Below are positions 42,562-53,717 of a stretch of 57,561 bases of DNA, one piece after another. The notes below the pieces were generated by a model. The model was not told where the DNA came from, did not search any database, and was given only the letters and a program-made list of their open reading frames with translations. The translations under genes were made by a program, and so were the position numbers. Location: the NCBI GenBank assembly GCA_964613215.1, contig CAZTHK010000023.1:1-57561 (forward strand), written 5' to 3'. The DNA is from CAZTHK01 sp964613215 (GTDB lineage Bacteria; Krumholzibacteriota; Krumholzibacteriia; Krumholzibacteriales; CAZTHK01). Each line of letters begins with the position of its first letter. Position 1 is the first letter of the stretch.

Positions 42562-43110
42562 ATGTCTTTTCATTATAATATAAGGTTAAGCGGGGCGGGA
42601 GGGCATGGTCTTCTCCGGGCTTCCAGGATTCTGGCCGAGGCCGCTGCCATTTACGATGGCAAGAACGCTTCCGAAAGCTGCTCCTACGGACCGGAGGCCA
42701 GAGGAAATGCCAGCCGGATCGAAATAGTAATCTCAGATGAAGTTATAGATTATCCCGGGGTCTCTTCGGTCGATTTTCTGCTGGCCCTTACCACCGAAGC
42801 ATACCAGAAATACATCTCCGACCTGAATGAGGAGGGGGTGGTGGTGGTGGACAGTCATATCGAGACAGGGACGGAGGCGGAGGGATTCCGGCTCTTCCGG
42901 GTGCCCATTTGCAGAGTGGCCAGGGAGGAATGCTCCGATCCATCCATGGTCAATATAGTGGCGCTGGGAGTATTCTCGGCGATTACAGATGTAGTAAGCG
43001 AAAAGGCATTGCGCAACTCGCTTCTCTCCAGAGTCCCCAAGATGTCCGAGGAGATATTCCTCAAGGCCTATCAGGCCGGGAGGCGTGCTGCCACCAAAGG
43101 ACCGGATTAA
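42562..43110 (+). CDS. Orphan 2-oxoacid:ferredoxin oxidoreductase gamma subunit (PorG/KorC-like)
   Basis: This 182-residue protein has the family start I-R-L-S-G-A-G-G-H-G-L-L-R-A-S-R-I-L-A-E-A and the S-Y-G-P-E-A-R-G-N-A-S motif, then I-V-A-L-G-V-F. This is the complete gamma domain. The enzymes need alpha and beta subunits (pyrimidine and thiamin-diphosphate binding), yet none is nearby. It may serve a complex encoded elsewhere. The ATG at 42562 was chosen because homology begins there; its Shine-Dalgarno is weak. The nucleotidyltransferase-like gene follows after 10 bases, so the two are probably co-transcribed. Confidence 0.85.
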   Translation: MSFHYNIRLSGAGGHGLLRASRILAEAAAIYDGKNASESCSYGPEARGNASRIEIVISDEVIDYPGVSSVDFLLALTTEAYQKYISDLNEEGVVVVDSHIETGTEAEGFRLFRVPICRVAREECSDPSMVNIVALGVFSAITDVVSEKALRNSLLSRVPKMSEEIFLKAYQAGRRAATKGPD

Positions 43111-43120
43111 AAGGTTAATC

Positions 43121-46072
43121 ATGAAAAACTCTCTTCAGCGTCTCACCGAAAAAACAAGTACCCTGGGCAATTACAACCGCAAGTATCTCCATATAATCTC
43201 TTCCAACATCGAAGCGCTTTCCAATGCGCTGGAGCGGCAGGGTACCAGCGACAGGGTCCATCTGTGGAGTTACTCCATGGACATACCCGACGAGATGGAT
43301 ACGGTGATGCAGGCAGCCGGCAACCGGGATGAATCCCTGAATTTTCTGGGTTGCTTTTACGCTCTTCAGTTTCTTCATATGAATCTCCGGATGATAGATA
43401 TAGTCAAGCTGGAACTGGCGGAAACCAGCCACCGGGCCAAGTCCTGCAGAAAGCTGATGCTGGAAGCGGGGAGGATGTTCCGGCATCTCACCAAGAACTA
43501 TATGGAACGGCTTCTCCGGATATTCCTGGAGGGGAAAAGCCCTCCCGAATTCGTAATGCTGAGCGTGGGAACCAGGGCCGACCAGGATGACATAGATCTG
43601 GGAATCGTTCATCGCAGGCCCGGGGATTCAGCCAGGCTGAACCGCCTGATCAGCCAGCTTTCCAGCAGGATGTTCAAGACCGCCACCCGTCTTCACTTTC
43701 ACCTCTCCGAACATATCGGCGAGAACAATCTTACCGCCACCCTGGAAGAATATCAGCGGGCCATGGAAAGCAAGACATACGACTTCGTGATCATCAGCGA
43801 GATGCTGGGAGCGGCCACCATACTGGGGAGCGAGAAGCTCTACAGGGAATTCAAGGAGAAGGTTACCGACCGGTTCTACTACAACCCGGACAGGGGGGTA
43901 AATCCCTTCCACGAATCCTATCTCCGGGGCATGCTGGGGGAGATCCACTCCCTGCTCAACACCCCCGGTACCTCCGATACCATAAATCCCAAAGAGGATG
44001 GGCTGAGGGAGATTAAGGGGATCCTTTCCGCTCTCAAACTGGTCTATGGAGTGGAGGAGGTCAACGCCTGGGAGATAATCGACCAGCTCAAGCTCAAGAA
44101 TCCGGAGCGCTACAGGGAGTATGAAAGTATCGAAAACACCCTCAGTATATTCGAACTGTTCCGTCACCTCTACCAGATAATGGTGGTTCAGGATGAGACC
44201 ATCGCACTGCAGGAACCCTTCATCGAGAAGAGTGTGTCCAAGATAGCCCGGATGATGGGATTCGAGAAGAAGGGGGTGGTTTCCTCCAAGGACTTCCTGC
44301 TGGTGATATACTACGAATACCTGGAGAACAGCATAGAGGCTATTAACCTCCTGGTTGCCGATCTGAAAGATCACCTCAGGAAGGTGAGCATCTACAAACC
44401 CATCTTCTCCGGAGAATTCCGTGAACTCCCCGGGTATGAGGGCAATCTCTCCACCGATTTCATCGATGCCACCCTGATGGCTCACGGAATTACCTACTGG
44501 GACGATTTTCTGGAGGAGCTCAACAGGGGGGACAACCAGTTCTACAACGAGTTCGTAAACAGCTTTGTCCGGCTCCCCGGAAAGAAGAAGAGAGAGGTGG
44601 CGGAGAGATATATCTCCGGGATCCAGAGGGAAATAGCCCCGGTGCTGAGATTTCTGGTGACCCTGGGAAGGAAGGCGAACAGCGAAGCCGCCCATAAAAC
44701 TTTCCACACCATGAGCGAGCAGTTCATCGCCAAACTCTCGGAATATCAGGGGGCTTCCACCTCCCTGGCCCAGCTTACCAGCACCCATCCGGATACCCTG
44801 AATACCTTCCTCTCCATGCTGGACTGGGAATCACTGAACAGCTTCGTTCAAATCGCCCGGCGCAAACCGGACCTATCCGAAATGGCCCCCATCCACAAGC
44901 AGCTTCTCACCCTGGCCAGGATCCACTATCAGAGCAGCCACTTCTTCAAACGGCATTTCCACTCCATACTGAACCGGTATCCGGTTTTTATCAAGAATCT
45001 CCATAACAATGATAAGCTGAAAGAGGTAACCAGAGGCATATACAGCGATATAACATCCCTATCCTCTCCTGATGAAAGGATAGAAAGGCTCAGCGCCTAT
45101 TACGACATGGAATTCGTCAGGGTCAGCCTGCTGGCCATGGAGGGGGCCAGCTGCGAGGTCACCGATGCCGAATTCATAGAGTTCTGCGACAATTACACCA
45201 TCTCCCTGTATGAGAACTGCCTGTTCAAACAGCAGCAGTCCCTGGCCCGCACCATATACCCCCACGACCTGCTGGTTCTCTTCGCCACCGGAGGGCATGC
45301 CAGGGAGCAGGGCTTCGACGATGATTACGACCTTATCGTTATCCTCGACTCGACCGACCGGGAGAAGATCGATTTCTGCAACAGGCTGATAGCCGGGATG
45401 AATTCCCACATACTCAAGCGGGGCATACTGCCCCACCACCGTTTCGCCGATCACTTCGGCAAGTATGTAATCAGTATGGATGAGCTGGCCGACTATCTGG
45501 CCGGTGAAGGGGAGAGTGTTCATGTGGATCTTTCCCAGATACTGAGCTGCCGGGCCCTGGTCACCACCAGCAAGCTGGAGAACAAATTCCACCGCAAGAT
45601 CATAAAACCTTTCATCTTCGATCAGAACAGCAGGTATATCCACATGATGACCGGGGAGATGAAATCACGGCATCACATCGAGCACGGGAAGGAGAGGAGA
45701 AACATCAAGGAGTGCAGCGGGGGGCTCCGGGATATCGAAATGCTGATGCTGATATATAAGGCCAAATACAGGATGCGGGATACCCTCAACCGGGCCTTCC
45801 TCTCCCGGATGGCCCGGATAGAACCGGAGCACGGTCACCTGTTCGAATATATCGAAGACCATCTGAACTTTCTCAAGAATCTCCGCGATCTCTACCGCCT
45901 CCAGGTAGCTGCAAATGATGTGATAGAGAAAGAATATCTCTCCCCGGTAGCCGCCAGCATCGGCTACGGCAACGGAGAGAAGGAGACCGGCAGACTCTAC
46001 CACGATTTTCTGCGCCGCACCGATGAAGCAGCCGAAGTGATCAACGGACTGATAGGGAAGATCAGGGACTAG
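43121..46072 (+). CDS. Large GlnD/GlnE-like nucleotidyltransferase of unknown target
   Basis: This 983-residue soluble protein shows two nucleotidyltransferase-like sites. Near residue 150 it has V-M-L-S-V-G-T-R-A-D-Q-D-D-I-D-L. Near residue 724 it has G-G-H-A-R-E-Q-G-F-D-D-D-Y-D-L-I-V-I-L, which fits the G-G/S ... D-x-D pattern. Near residue 865 it has S-G-G-L-R-D-I-E-M-L, the motif shared by GlnE and GlnD. GlnE is built of two such halves, so the layout is GlnE-like, but the sequence is divergent and no HD or ACT domain, as in GlnD, is obvious. It may modify a protein by AMP or UMP transfer. The start is ATG 43121 with AAGG upstream. Confidence 0.7.
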   Translation: MKNSLQRLTEKTSTLGNYNRKYLHIISSNIEALSNALERQGTSDRVHLWSYSMDIPDEMDTVMQAAGNRDESLNFLGCFYALQFLHMNLRMIDIVKLELAETSHRAKSCRKLMLEAGRMFRHLTKNYMERLLRIFLEGKSPPEFVMLSVGTRADQDDIDLGIVHRRPGDSARLNRLISQLSSRMFKTATRLHFHLSEHIGENNLTATLEEYQRAMESKTYDFVIISEMLGAATILGSEKLYREFKEKVTDRFYYNPDRGVNPFHESYLRGMLGEIHSLLNTPGTSDTINPKEDGLREIKGILSALKLVYGVEEVNAWEIIDQLKLKNPERYREYESIENTLSIFELFRHLYQIMVVQDETIALQEPFIEKSVSKIARMMGFEKKGVVSSKDFLLVIYYEYLENSIEAINLLVADLKDHLRKVSIYKPIFSGEFRELPGYEGNLSTDFIDATLMAHGITYWDDFLEELNRGDNQFYNEFVNSFVRLPGKKKREVAERYISGIQREIAPVLRFLVTLGRKANSEAAHKTFHTMSEQFIAKLSEYQGASTSLAQLTSTHPDTLNTFLSMLDWESLNSFVQIARRKPDLSEMAPIHKQLLTLARIHYQSSHFFKRHFHSILNRYPVFIKNLHNNDKLKEVTRGIYSDITSLSSPDERIERLSAYYDMEFVRVSLLAMEGASCEVTDAEFIEFCDNYTISLYENCLFKQQQSLARTIYPHDLLVLFATGGHAREQGFDDDYDLIVILDSTDREKIDFCNRLIAGMNSHILKRGILPHHRFADHFGKYVISMDELADYLAGEGESVHVDLSQILSCRALVTTSKLENKFHRKIIKPFIFDQNSRYIHMMTGEMKSRHHIEHGKERRNIKECSGGLRDIEMLMLIYKAKYRMRDTLNRAFLSRMARIEPEHGHLFEYIEDHLNFLKNLRDLYRLQVAANDVIEKEYLSPVAASIGYGNGEKETGRLYHDFLRRTDEAAEVINGLIGKIRD

Positions 46073-46177
46073 CCCTGACCCGGTTATCCCCCCTTTTATC
46101 CTGATAAATAGAACCTGAAAATGGATCTGCCCTCCCGGAGAACCCGCTTTAACCTCCTGATTATCAATAATAGCTCG

Positions 46178-47227
46178 TTATTCCGGCCTGAGTATTATCT
46201 TTATGCAGTTATCCTCCCGGCGGTCGAACATCCGGTAACCCTCAACCCCTTCGCCGAGGGGAAGCCGGTGGGTGATAATGGAGGCAAGTTGTTCCCCTCT
46301 CTTTCCTGCCATGGGGATCAGTTTTTCCATATAGTATCTGGCGGAACAGCGCCCCACCCTATATGTCAGGTTCTTATCGTATGCCTCCACCGGGGAGAAT
46401 GGGAAATCACTGACCGTCTGCACTCCCACCACCGAAATTATCCCACCCGGTCTGACCACATCCATGCAGAATCTTCCCGCCTCATTGCTTCCCACCGCCT
46501 CCATGGCAGCATCCACACCCCTCCCTCCGGCAGCTTCCATCAGCGCCTCAACAGCATCGGTCTCTTCGAAATTTATGGCTGTTGCTCCGAATCTCTCTGC
46601 CAGCTCCAGCCGGTGCTCTACCGAATCCACCGCATAGATTTCCTCCGCTCCCTGCTCCGTAGAGCTGGCTATTGCCATCAGCCCCACCGGGCCGCAACCT
46701 GTCACCACATATTTGCCTCCGGGCTCCACCCCCGCCATATCGGCACAGAAGTAGCCGGTGGAGAGAATATCTCCCAGCAGCAGTCCCTGTTCATATCCAA
46801 TGCCGGCAGGGAGGGGCATCAGGGTGGAACCGGCCATGGGGACTCTGACATACTCAGCCTGGGCTCCGTGCAGGCCCTCTCCGCCCTCCACCCATCCGAA
46901 CAACTGCCCTTTTACGCACCTGGCAGTCAATCCCCGGCGGCAGTAGAAACATTCCCCGCAGCTGGTGGTAAAGGGGCTGGCCACCCGGTCCCCTGTTCTT
47001 ACTTTGCTGACATTTTCACCGGTCTCCACCACCTCTCCGGCGAACTCGTGCCCCATCACAGTCCCCCTGTCCAGGCCGGTTTCCCTGCCGTGGTAGATAT
47101 GCAGGTCGGAGCCGCAGATGGCGGTCACCTCCACCCTTACAATCGCATCATTGCTGTCCTCCAGGGAGGGATCATCCACTGTGCGGTAATCTATTCTTTC
47201 CTTTCCGTCGAAAACCAGAGCTTTCAT
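46178..47227 (-). CDS. Zinc-dependent medium-chain alcohol dehydrogenase (MDR family)
   Basis: This 349-residue protein has the catalytic zinc motif I-C-G-S-D-L-H and G-H-E-F-A-G-E-V, the structural zinc cysteines C-G-E-C-F-Y-C-R-R-G-L-T-A-R-C and the NAD(P)-binding V-T-G-C-G-P-V-G-L-M-A. Acidic E-V/D-S-V-E-H after the second beta strand favours NAD(H). The substrate is an unknown alcohol or polyol, as in the threonine dehydrogenase and formaldehyde dehydrogenase-like branch. It is convergent with the GlnD-like gene and appears to be a single unit. Confidence 0.9.
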   Translation of the reverse strand: MKALVFDGKERIDYRTVDDPSLEDSNDAIVRVEVTAICGSDLHIYHGRETGLDRGTVMGHEFAGEVVETGENVSKVRTGDRVASPFTTSCGECFYCRRGLTARCVKGQLFGWVEGGEGLHGAQAEYVRVPMAGSTLMPLPAGIGYEQGLLLGDILSTGYFCADMAGVEPGGKYVVTGCGPVGLMAIASSTEQGAEEIYAVDSVEHRLELAERFGATAINFEETDAVEALMEAAGGRGVDAAMEAVGSNEAGRFCMDVVRPGGIISVVGVQTVSDFPFSPVEAYDKNLTYRVGRCSARYYMEKLIPMAGKRGEQLASIITHRLPLGEGVEGYRMFDRREDNCIKIILRPE

Positions 47228-47286
47228 CGGTCACCTCTCTATCCTGCCTTTGTGGTCATGATCAGGCGATGTATCAAATTTTCCTT

Positions 47287-47547
47287 CTATCTGGGTCCGG
47301 TGGCAATCCTCTTCAGGATACAGTCTTCCCATATGCTTTGCGAGAAACCTTTGATCTTGACACCGAATATCAAATGCGTCGGCATCATGAGCTTGTTGCT
47401 CATTATGATCTTACCATCTATATATTTTAAGTTGTCCAGTGATATTTCCCGGTGGTCACTGTTTTCCCTCTCGAACAGCACATACAATCCGTCTCTGCTT
47501 CCGGTTTTGAAATCAAGTCCGGGATAAAACAAAATGAGTAAAATCAA
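47287..47547 (-). CDS. Doubtful ORF, 86 codons
   Basis: The frame begins with TTG inside the R1 repeat region and ends in a hydrophilic C-terminus (C-I-L-K-R-I-A-T-G). I see no domain or ribosome binding site. It may be the tail of a decayed gene whose start was replaced by the repeat. It is listed only because it is the sole frame in this stretch. Confidence 0.2.
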   Translation of the reverse strand: MILLILFYPGLDFKTGSRDGLYVLFERENSDHREISLDNLKYIDGKIIMSNKLMMPTHLIFGVKIKGFSQSIWEDCILKRIATGPR

Positions 47548-47579
47548 GCAGAATCTAAATCAACTGACTTAATTTTACT

Positions 47580-47679
47580 CTCACCGCTGAAACTAACTGT
47601 CTTAGAATCGAACTTAAAAAGAACTTATGCTAACCTGCTTGATTCCAGTTCCGACGTCGGAACTGATATTATGTTAACC
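47580..47679 (-). repeat. Dispersed repeat R1, copy with perfect 20-base palindrome
   Basis: Reverse complement of the R1 unit at 2871-2983. CAGTTCCGACGTCGGAACTG (47646-47665) is a perfect palindrome. The repeat touches the end of the IS3-type transposase remnant, so it may be the element's terminus. Confidence 0.6.
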
Positions 47680-47693
47680 AATGTCGGGTTACT

Positions 47694-48045
47694 TCATGGA
47701 TTTGTCTTTTTTGCTTCGTCATATACCTCCTCGCGTTTTCTTAGGATCAATTCATCCTCTCCTTTATGCCCCGCCAGCTGGCGCAACAAATCGGATGCCA
47801 CTGTGTCTGTGCTCGAATTTGTACCAATGCACAAATTCTCTTGCCCACTCCTATGCGCTCTCTCAAACGGTACCGAAGGAAATTTTTGGACGATACTTCA
47901 GGCTTTTAAACAGGAATTCAGAATACGCATTATCATTACTCACCGGTGGACGGCTGAAAGAAGGAGCAATTTCCAGCCAATGGAGTGTCGCCAGCAGTGT
48001 GGCTCCCTTCACCGGGCCTCCCCCGACAACTATCCTGACATATAG
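47694..48045 (-). pseudogene. IS3-family transposase (rve/DDE) remnant
   Basis: On the minus strand the last third of an IS3-type (IS1400-like) integrase is readable. G-G-P-V-K-G-A-T-L-L-A-T-L and P-S-F-S-R-P-P-V-S-N-D-N-A-Y-S-E-F-L-F-K include the catalytic Glu region. After two in-frame stops (TGA, TAG) comes F-V-H-W-Y-K-F-E-H-R-H-S-G-I-R-F-V-A-P, and after a frameshift G-E-D-E-L-I-L-R-K-R and the natural stop at 47694. The first two thirds, with the Asp residues, are missing upstream, where the P-type ATPase gene begins. It is inactive. Confidence 0.85.
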
Positions 48046-48194
48046 GGAGAGGGAGCAGAAACAGTGCCGCGCCGGCAGCCACACAGAAGACAGGATAGTA
48101 CCCTGGTCGTCCGCGAAGCATCGGCGGGATGGTTGTCACCCCCATGATCAGCAGCCCCATAAGCAGCAGAAACAGATTGCAGTTATCAATAAGA

Positions 48195-50924
<2,730 letters not shown>

Positions 50925-51012
50925 CGATGCCTCCTCTTGTACAGAAGCGCCCGGCGACGGTCCAGGACACGTATCTTCGTACTTTGCCCATAAGGCCTCA
51001 CAGGAAGTAGAT

Positions 51013-51033
51013 ACCCACGGGCAAGCCCGTGGC
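51013..51033 (+). repeat. REP-like palindrome
   Basis: ACCCACGGGCAAGCCCGTGG forms a hairpin (CCACGGGC/GCCCGTGG). It resembles REP sequences that RAYT-type transposases mobilise; no such transposase is in the window. A second hairpin, GCCCTTCGGGC, lies at 51065. Confidence 0.6.
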
Positions 51034-51081
51034 ACTGACTACAAAATTACGAGCTTCGCTCCACGCCCTTCGGGCGAGTCC

Positions 51082-51130
51082 ACATTCACCCACGGGCAAG
51101 CACGTGGAACTCCGCCCTGCAGGTTATTAG
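51082..51130 (+). repeat. REP-like repeat, 49-base unit, copy 1
   Basis: ACATTCACCCACGGGCAAG continues to CCCTGCAGGTTATTAG. It recurs at 53659-53707 with about five differences. The stop of the HNH remnant lies inside it. Confidence 0.75.
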
Positions 51131-51400
51131 ACTGAGAGAATCGACCAACAATCTCTCTCAGCCTTTAAAAATTCATCGAATCTCACTTCGAGCCGATCCC
51201 GCCTCGGCCGGCTCTTCGAATCTCCGGGCAAAAGAATTCTATTTCCGTGCATGCCCTCGATGCCATGCAACAACATCGGACCGTCTTCTTCGTCAAGGAT
51301 GTCTCCTCTGATTTGTATCACGTAATCCGGACCGATACCCAGTAAAAATCTGTCGACTGCTGCATGGTGAAGTCTACAAAGTGATATTCCGTTGATTCGG
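51127..51400 (-). pseudogene. HNH endonuclease remnant (C-terminal part)
   Basis: On the minus strand the frame N-G-I-S-L-C-R-L-H-H-A-A-V-D-R-F-L-L-G-I-G-P-D-Y-V carries the second half of an HNH active site, then D-G-P-M-L-L-H-G-I-E-G-M-H-G, typical of the C-terminus of a widespread HNH endonuclease family. A TAA in the same frame lies only six codons upstream of N-G-I, and the rest of the protein is missing. Repeat R2 occupies the sequence before the break. The gene is therefore a truncated remnant. Confidence 0.75.
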
Positions 51401-51422
51401 CCTTATCCCCCCCACACCACAT

Positions 51423-51589
51423 CCAATTCTGCTTTATGGGCCCAGAATAGGCTGAAGAAAATTTCTCCATGCCTGAAATCAGGATAATGCCGATGAAGCA
51501 CAGCATATGAAGAACAGCATAAATGGGGCTGCAAACCCTCCAGTCCGCACCTGCCTCGTTGACAGAAAAAATCGAATTTCTTATAATTT
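51423..51589 (-). repeat. Dispersed repeat R2, copy 2 (inverted relative to copy 1)
   Basis: The reverse complement aligns with 3038-3196, with 46 identical bases at the start. The two copies are 48 kb apart and inverted. It abuts the HNH remnant. Confidence 0.7.
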
Positions 51590-51640
51590 AAGTAATCGTC
51601 ATCTCCGGATTATCAAAATATTTGGACAACCTAAGAAATT

Positions 51641-51679
51641 GAGCATACTATGTCGAATTTGACAGGACATACTATGCTC
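51641..51679 (+). repeat. Imperfect inverted repeat
   Basis: GAGCATACTATGTC and GACATACTATGCTC form 14-base arms with one mismatch around an 11-base spacer. It lies behind the SEC-C protein gene and has no T run, so it may be a small mobile-element end or a weak stop signal. Confidence 0.5.
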
Positions 51680-51724
51680 AATAAGCCGTGTTTTCATATT
51701 AAAGCCCACCCACAATCTCAACCC

Positions 51725-52360
51725 CTATACCTTTCCGCAGCATTTCTTGTACTTCTTACCGCTTCCGCACGGACACAACTCGTTCCTGCCTACTTTGGGT
51801 GTTTCTCTCCTGTAATTCTGCGTACTCTCACTGCCTGCTTCTTCTGAAAGCTCCATCAACCGCTGATTATAGTTCAACAGATATTCATTTAATTCTGCCT
51901 CGTTGGTGGTATCTACTCCTTCTTCTTGCGCGGTACATACCATTAATTTTGCCATCCCCCAGCAGTTGGGGTCCATCCCATTCTCGACTATCATGTCCGC
52001 GATATTGTTAACATCCTCTATCAGGCCTTCAGTATTATCCAGAAGCCCTTTCCGGGAAGTGAATTCAAAAAAAGCAGATAACACCGGAGCTATTGATCTG
52101 AAGTATGATTCGTCGGCGCTGACCTTCCTCGGGAGGATATCCAGACAGCACTCCCTGAGTTCAGCGCGGCTCCACTCTTCCGGGGCCACTCCCAGGTACG
52201 AATACATATACTCGGTGAACGTTGAAATGACAAAATCCGATTCCTCTTTTTCTTCTTCCGTCAGTCTTTTAAAACATTCACTATCAGAAAACCCGGCAAA
52301 CCATTTGCCGGTTCTTCCGCGAATCTCTTCAAGCTCTTCGTCAGAATACTCACCACTCAT
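51725..52360 (-). CDS. SEC-C motif protein
   Basis: This 211-residue acidic helical protein ends in V-G-R-N-E-L-C-P-C-G-S-G-K-K-Y-K-K-C-C-G-K, the zinc-binding SEC-C motif found at the C-terminus of SecA and in many otherwise unrelated proteins. The rest (residues 1-180) has no domain I recognise. SEC-C domains bind zinc and can contact SecB or ribosomes; the function here is unknown. It lies 29 bases behind the hypothetical gene at 52390 and is probably co-transcribed with it. Confidence 0.75.
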   Translation of the reverse strand: MSGEYSDEELEEIRGRTGKWFAGFSDSECFKRLTEEEKEESDFVISTFTEYMYSYLGVAPEEWSRAELRECCLDILPRKVSADESYFRSIAPVLSAFFEFTSRKGLLDNTEGLIEDVNNIADMIVENGMDPNCWGMAKLMVCTAQEEGVDTTNEAELNEYLLNYNQRLMELSEEAGSESTQNYRRETPKVGRNELCPCGSGKKYKKCCGKV

Positions 52361-52389
52361 TTATATACTCCCATCCTCTAAGATTCACC

Positions 52390-53247
52390 TCAATGGCTCT
52401 GTTCGAACCATGACCATTTTATGAATTCATCGACAAGGTCCGTCTTTTTAACCCGGCTTTTCCTTTTATATCCGTCGAGATCAGTTTCGATCTCAACCAG
52501 GCCGAACCTCAAGAGAAAACTCTCGAAAGTTCTGACTGAATAACAGTGATGAAACTCCTCCCCGGGAGATAAATAGCTGCTTCCGGAAAACTCCCCGATA
52601 ACCGCGGGAAACGCCCTTTTAAACTTATCGGAATAAAAGCCGATTTTTCTCTCTTCATCTCCGTATTTCTGGACCAGAAATATGGAGAATGCGAACCCGC
52701 CCTGAATTATCCATGAATCGGGATAGTAATCTGAATAAGCCCAGTTGAATTTTCTGGCAAATACTTTGAATATGTGTAGGAAGAGATCGATCAGGGAACT
52801 TTTCAGATACTTTTCAGATCTTTTAGTAAGTGTTTTCTTTCCGTGCCTCTTCTTTGTCAACCCGGCCAGGTCCATGAGAATATCAATCAGAGAAATGTAA
52901 TAGGAATCCTCTTCGCTCCATATCTTTTTATAATCGAAAATTGTTCTATCAGCTTCCAGAATGTCTCTCCCAACAAGTTCCCTGCAGAAAGCTCTCGGCA
53001 GATTTCCCCGCCGGGTTAATTTAATCGGTTGCCTGTCCCCTAACATGTTCAGATACTTCACTATGTCGTTCAGGAATTTTGATTTCTCAAGTTTACGGGG
53101 TTCCATATCACTGCATAATCTTAGGGATGATTTTTCAGACTCGAAAGTGTAATAAAGCAGGTTGTGCATCTCAATACGGGAAAAACCCTCAAAATCATTC
53201 ACGGGAAGGCTTCCGAAAAAGGCATTAATATCCAATTCGCCATTCAT
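52390..53247 (-). CDS. Hypothetical protein, often-SEC-C-linked type
   Basis: This 285-residue protein is lysine- and aromatic-rich. I chose the ATG at 53247 (M-N-G-E-L-D-I-N-A-F-F-G-S). The early part, F-E-G-F-S-R-I-E-M-H-N-L-L-Y, is followed by a winged-helix-like segment, I-K-L-T-R-R-G-N-L-P-R-A-F-C-R-E-L. Similar segments occur in proteins encoded beside SEC-C proteins. I cannot assign a function. Its low GC content and codon use agree with the surrounding accessory region. Confidence 0.55.
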   Translation of the reverse strand: MNGELDINAFFGSLPVNDFEGFSRIEMHNLLYYTFESEKSSLRLCSDMEPRKLEKSKFLNDIVKYLNMLGDRQPIKLTRRGNLPRAFCRELVGRDILEADRTIFDYKKIWSEEDSYYISLIDILMDLAGLTKKRHGKKTLTKRSEKYLKSSLIDLFLHIFKVFARKFNWAYSDYYPDSWIIQGGFAFSIFLVQKYGDEERKIGFYSDKFKRAFPAVIGEFSGSSYLSPGEEFHHCYSVRTFESFLLRFGLVEIETDLDGYKRKSRVKKTDLVDEFIKWSWFEQSH

Positions 53248-53306
53248 ATTAATCAACCCTGCCGAAAGATCATTCGGGCACTGTATTATCATAAGCCATA
53301 CTGGTA

Positions 53307-53371
53307 GCGGGTTTCATTTTTGTTTGAGCATTTTATCAATACTGGGGGACTTGAGCAAGCTGATTCCATGC
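53307..53371 (+). repeat. Dispersed repeat R3, copy 1
   Basis: About 65 bases, including TTATCAATACTGGGGGACTTGAGCAAGCT with flanks, resemble 56602-56664 in the same orientation at about 70 percent. No gene with support is seen in 53372-53658. Confidence 0.45.
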
Positions 53372-53658
53372 TATGATTCTTCTCGATTAACTGATCGGCC
53401 GCTATATCTTTCTCCGTTTCATTGCCCTGGCTATGGTTCGTATTATTGAGAATAGGACAGAAAAAACCCGGGATAATATAAGGAAATCCCTGATGCGTAT
53501 TCACTAAGGTGAATTCATAGTTGACGGGAAGAATATTTTTCGGTTAAGTGAGCTTTCAAAAGACCACCAGAAACTCTTTAACTTATTAAATATCAAGGCT
53601 CCACGCCCGATTTTAGATATTCAGGACGTCGAAAAACATAGTAACACGCCTGTTTCTT

Positions 53659-53707
53659 ACATTCACCCACGGGCAAGCCCGTGGAACTCTGTCCTGCGGG
53701 TTATTAG
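53659..53707 (+). repeat. REP-like repeat, 49-base unit, copy 2
   Basis: Near-copy of 51082-51130. It ends directly at the broken 5' end of the GGDEF remnant. Confidence 0.75.
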
Positions 53708-53717
53708 CCGCTCCGCG

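Noticed and set aside
48045..48190. Earlier part of the IS3 transposase upstream of the remnant
   Set aside because: No continuation of the DDE domain is readable between the remnant and the end of the ATPase gene.
50925..51035. N-terminal extension of the P-type ATPase frame
   Set aside because: It translates a REP-like repeat, and a good ribosome binding site lies before the inner ATG at 50924.
51318..51506. Short minus-strand frame over repeat R2 (M-L-C-F-I-G-I-I-L) as a small gene
   Set aside because: The other R2 copy differs mostly by amino-acid-changing substitutions and neither has a ribosome binding site; the frame continues out of phase into the HNH remnant.
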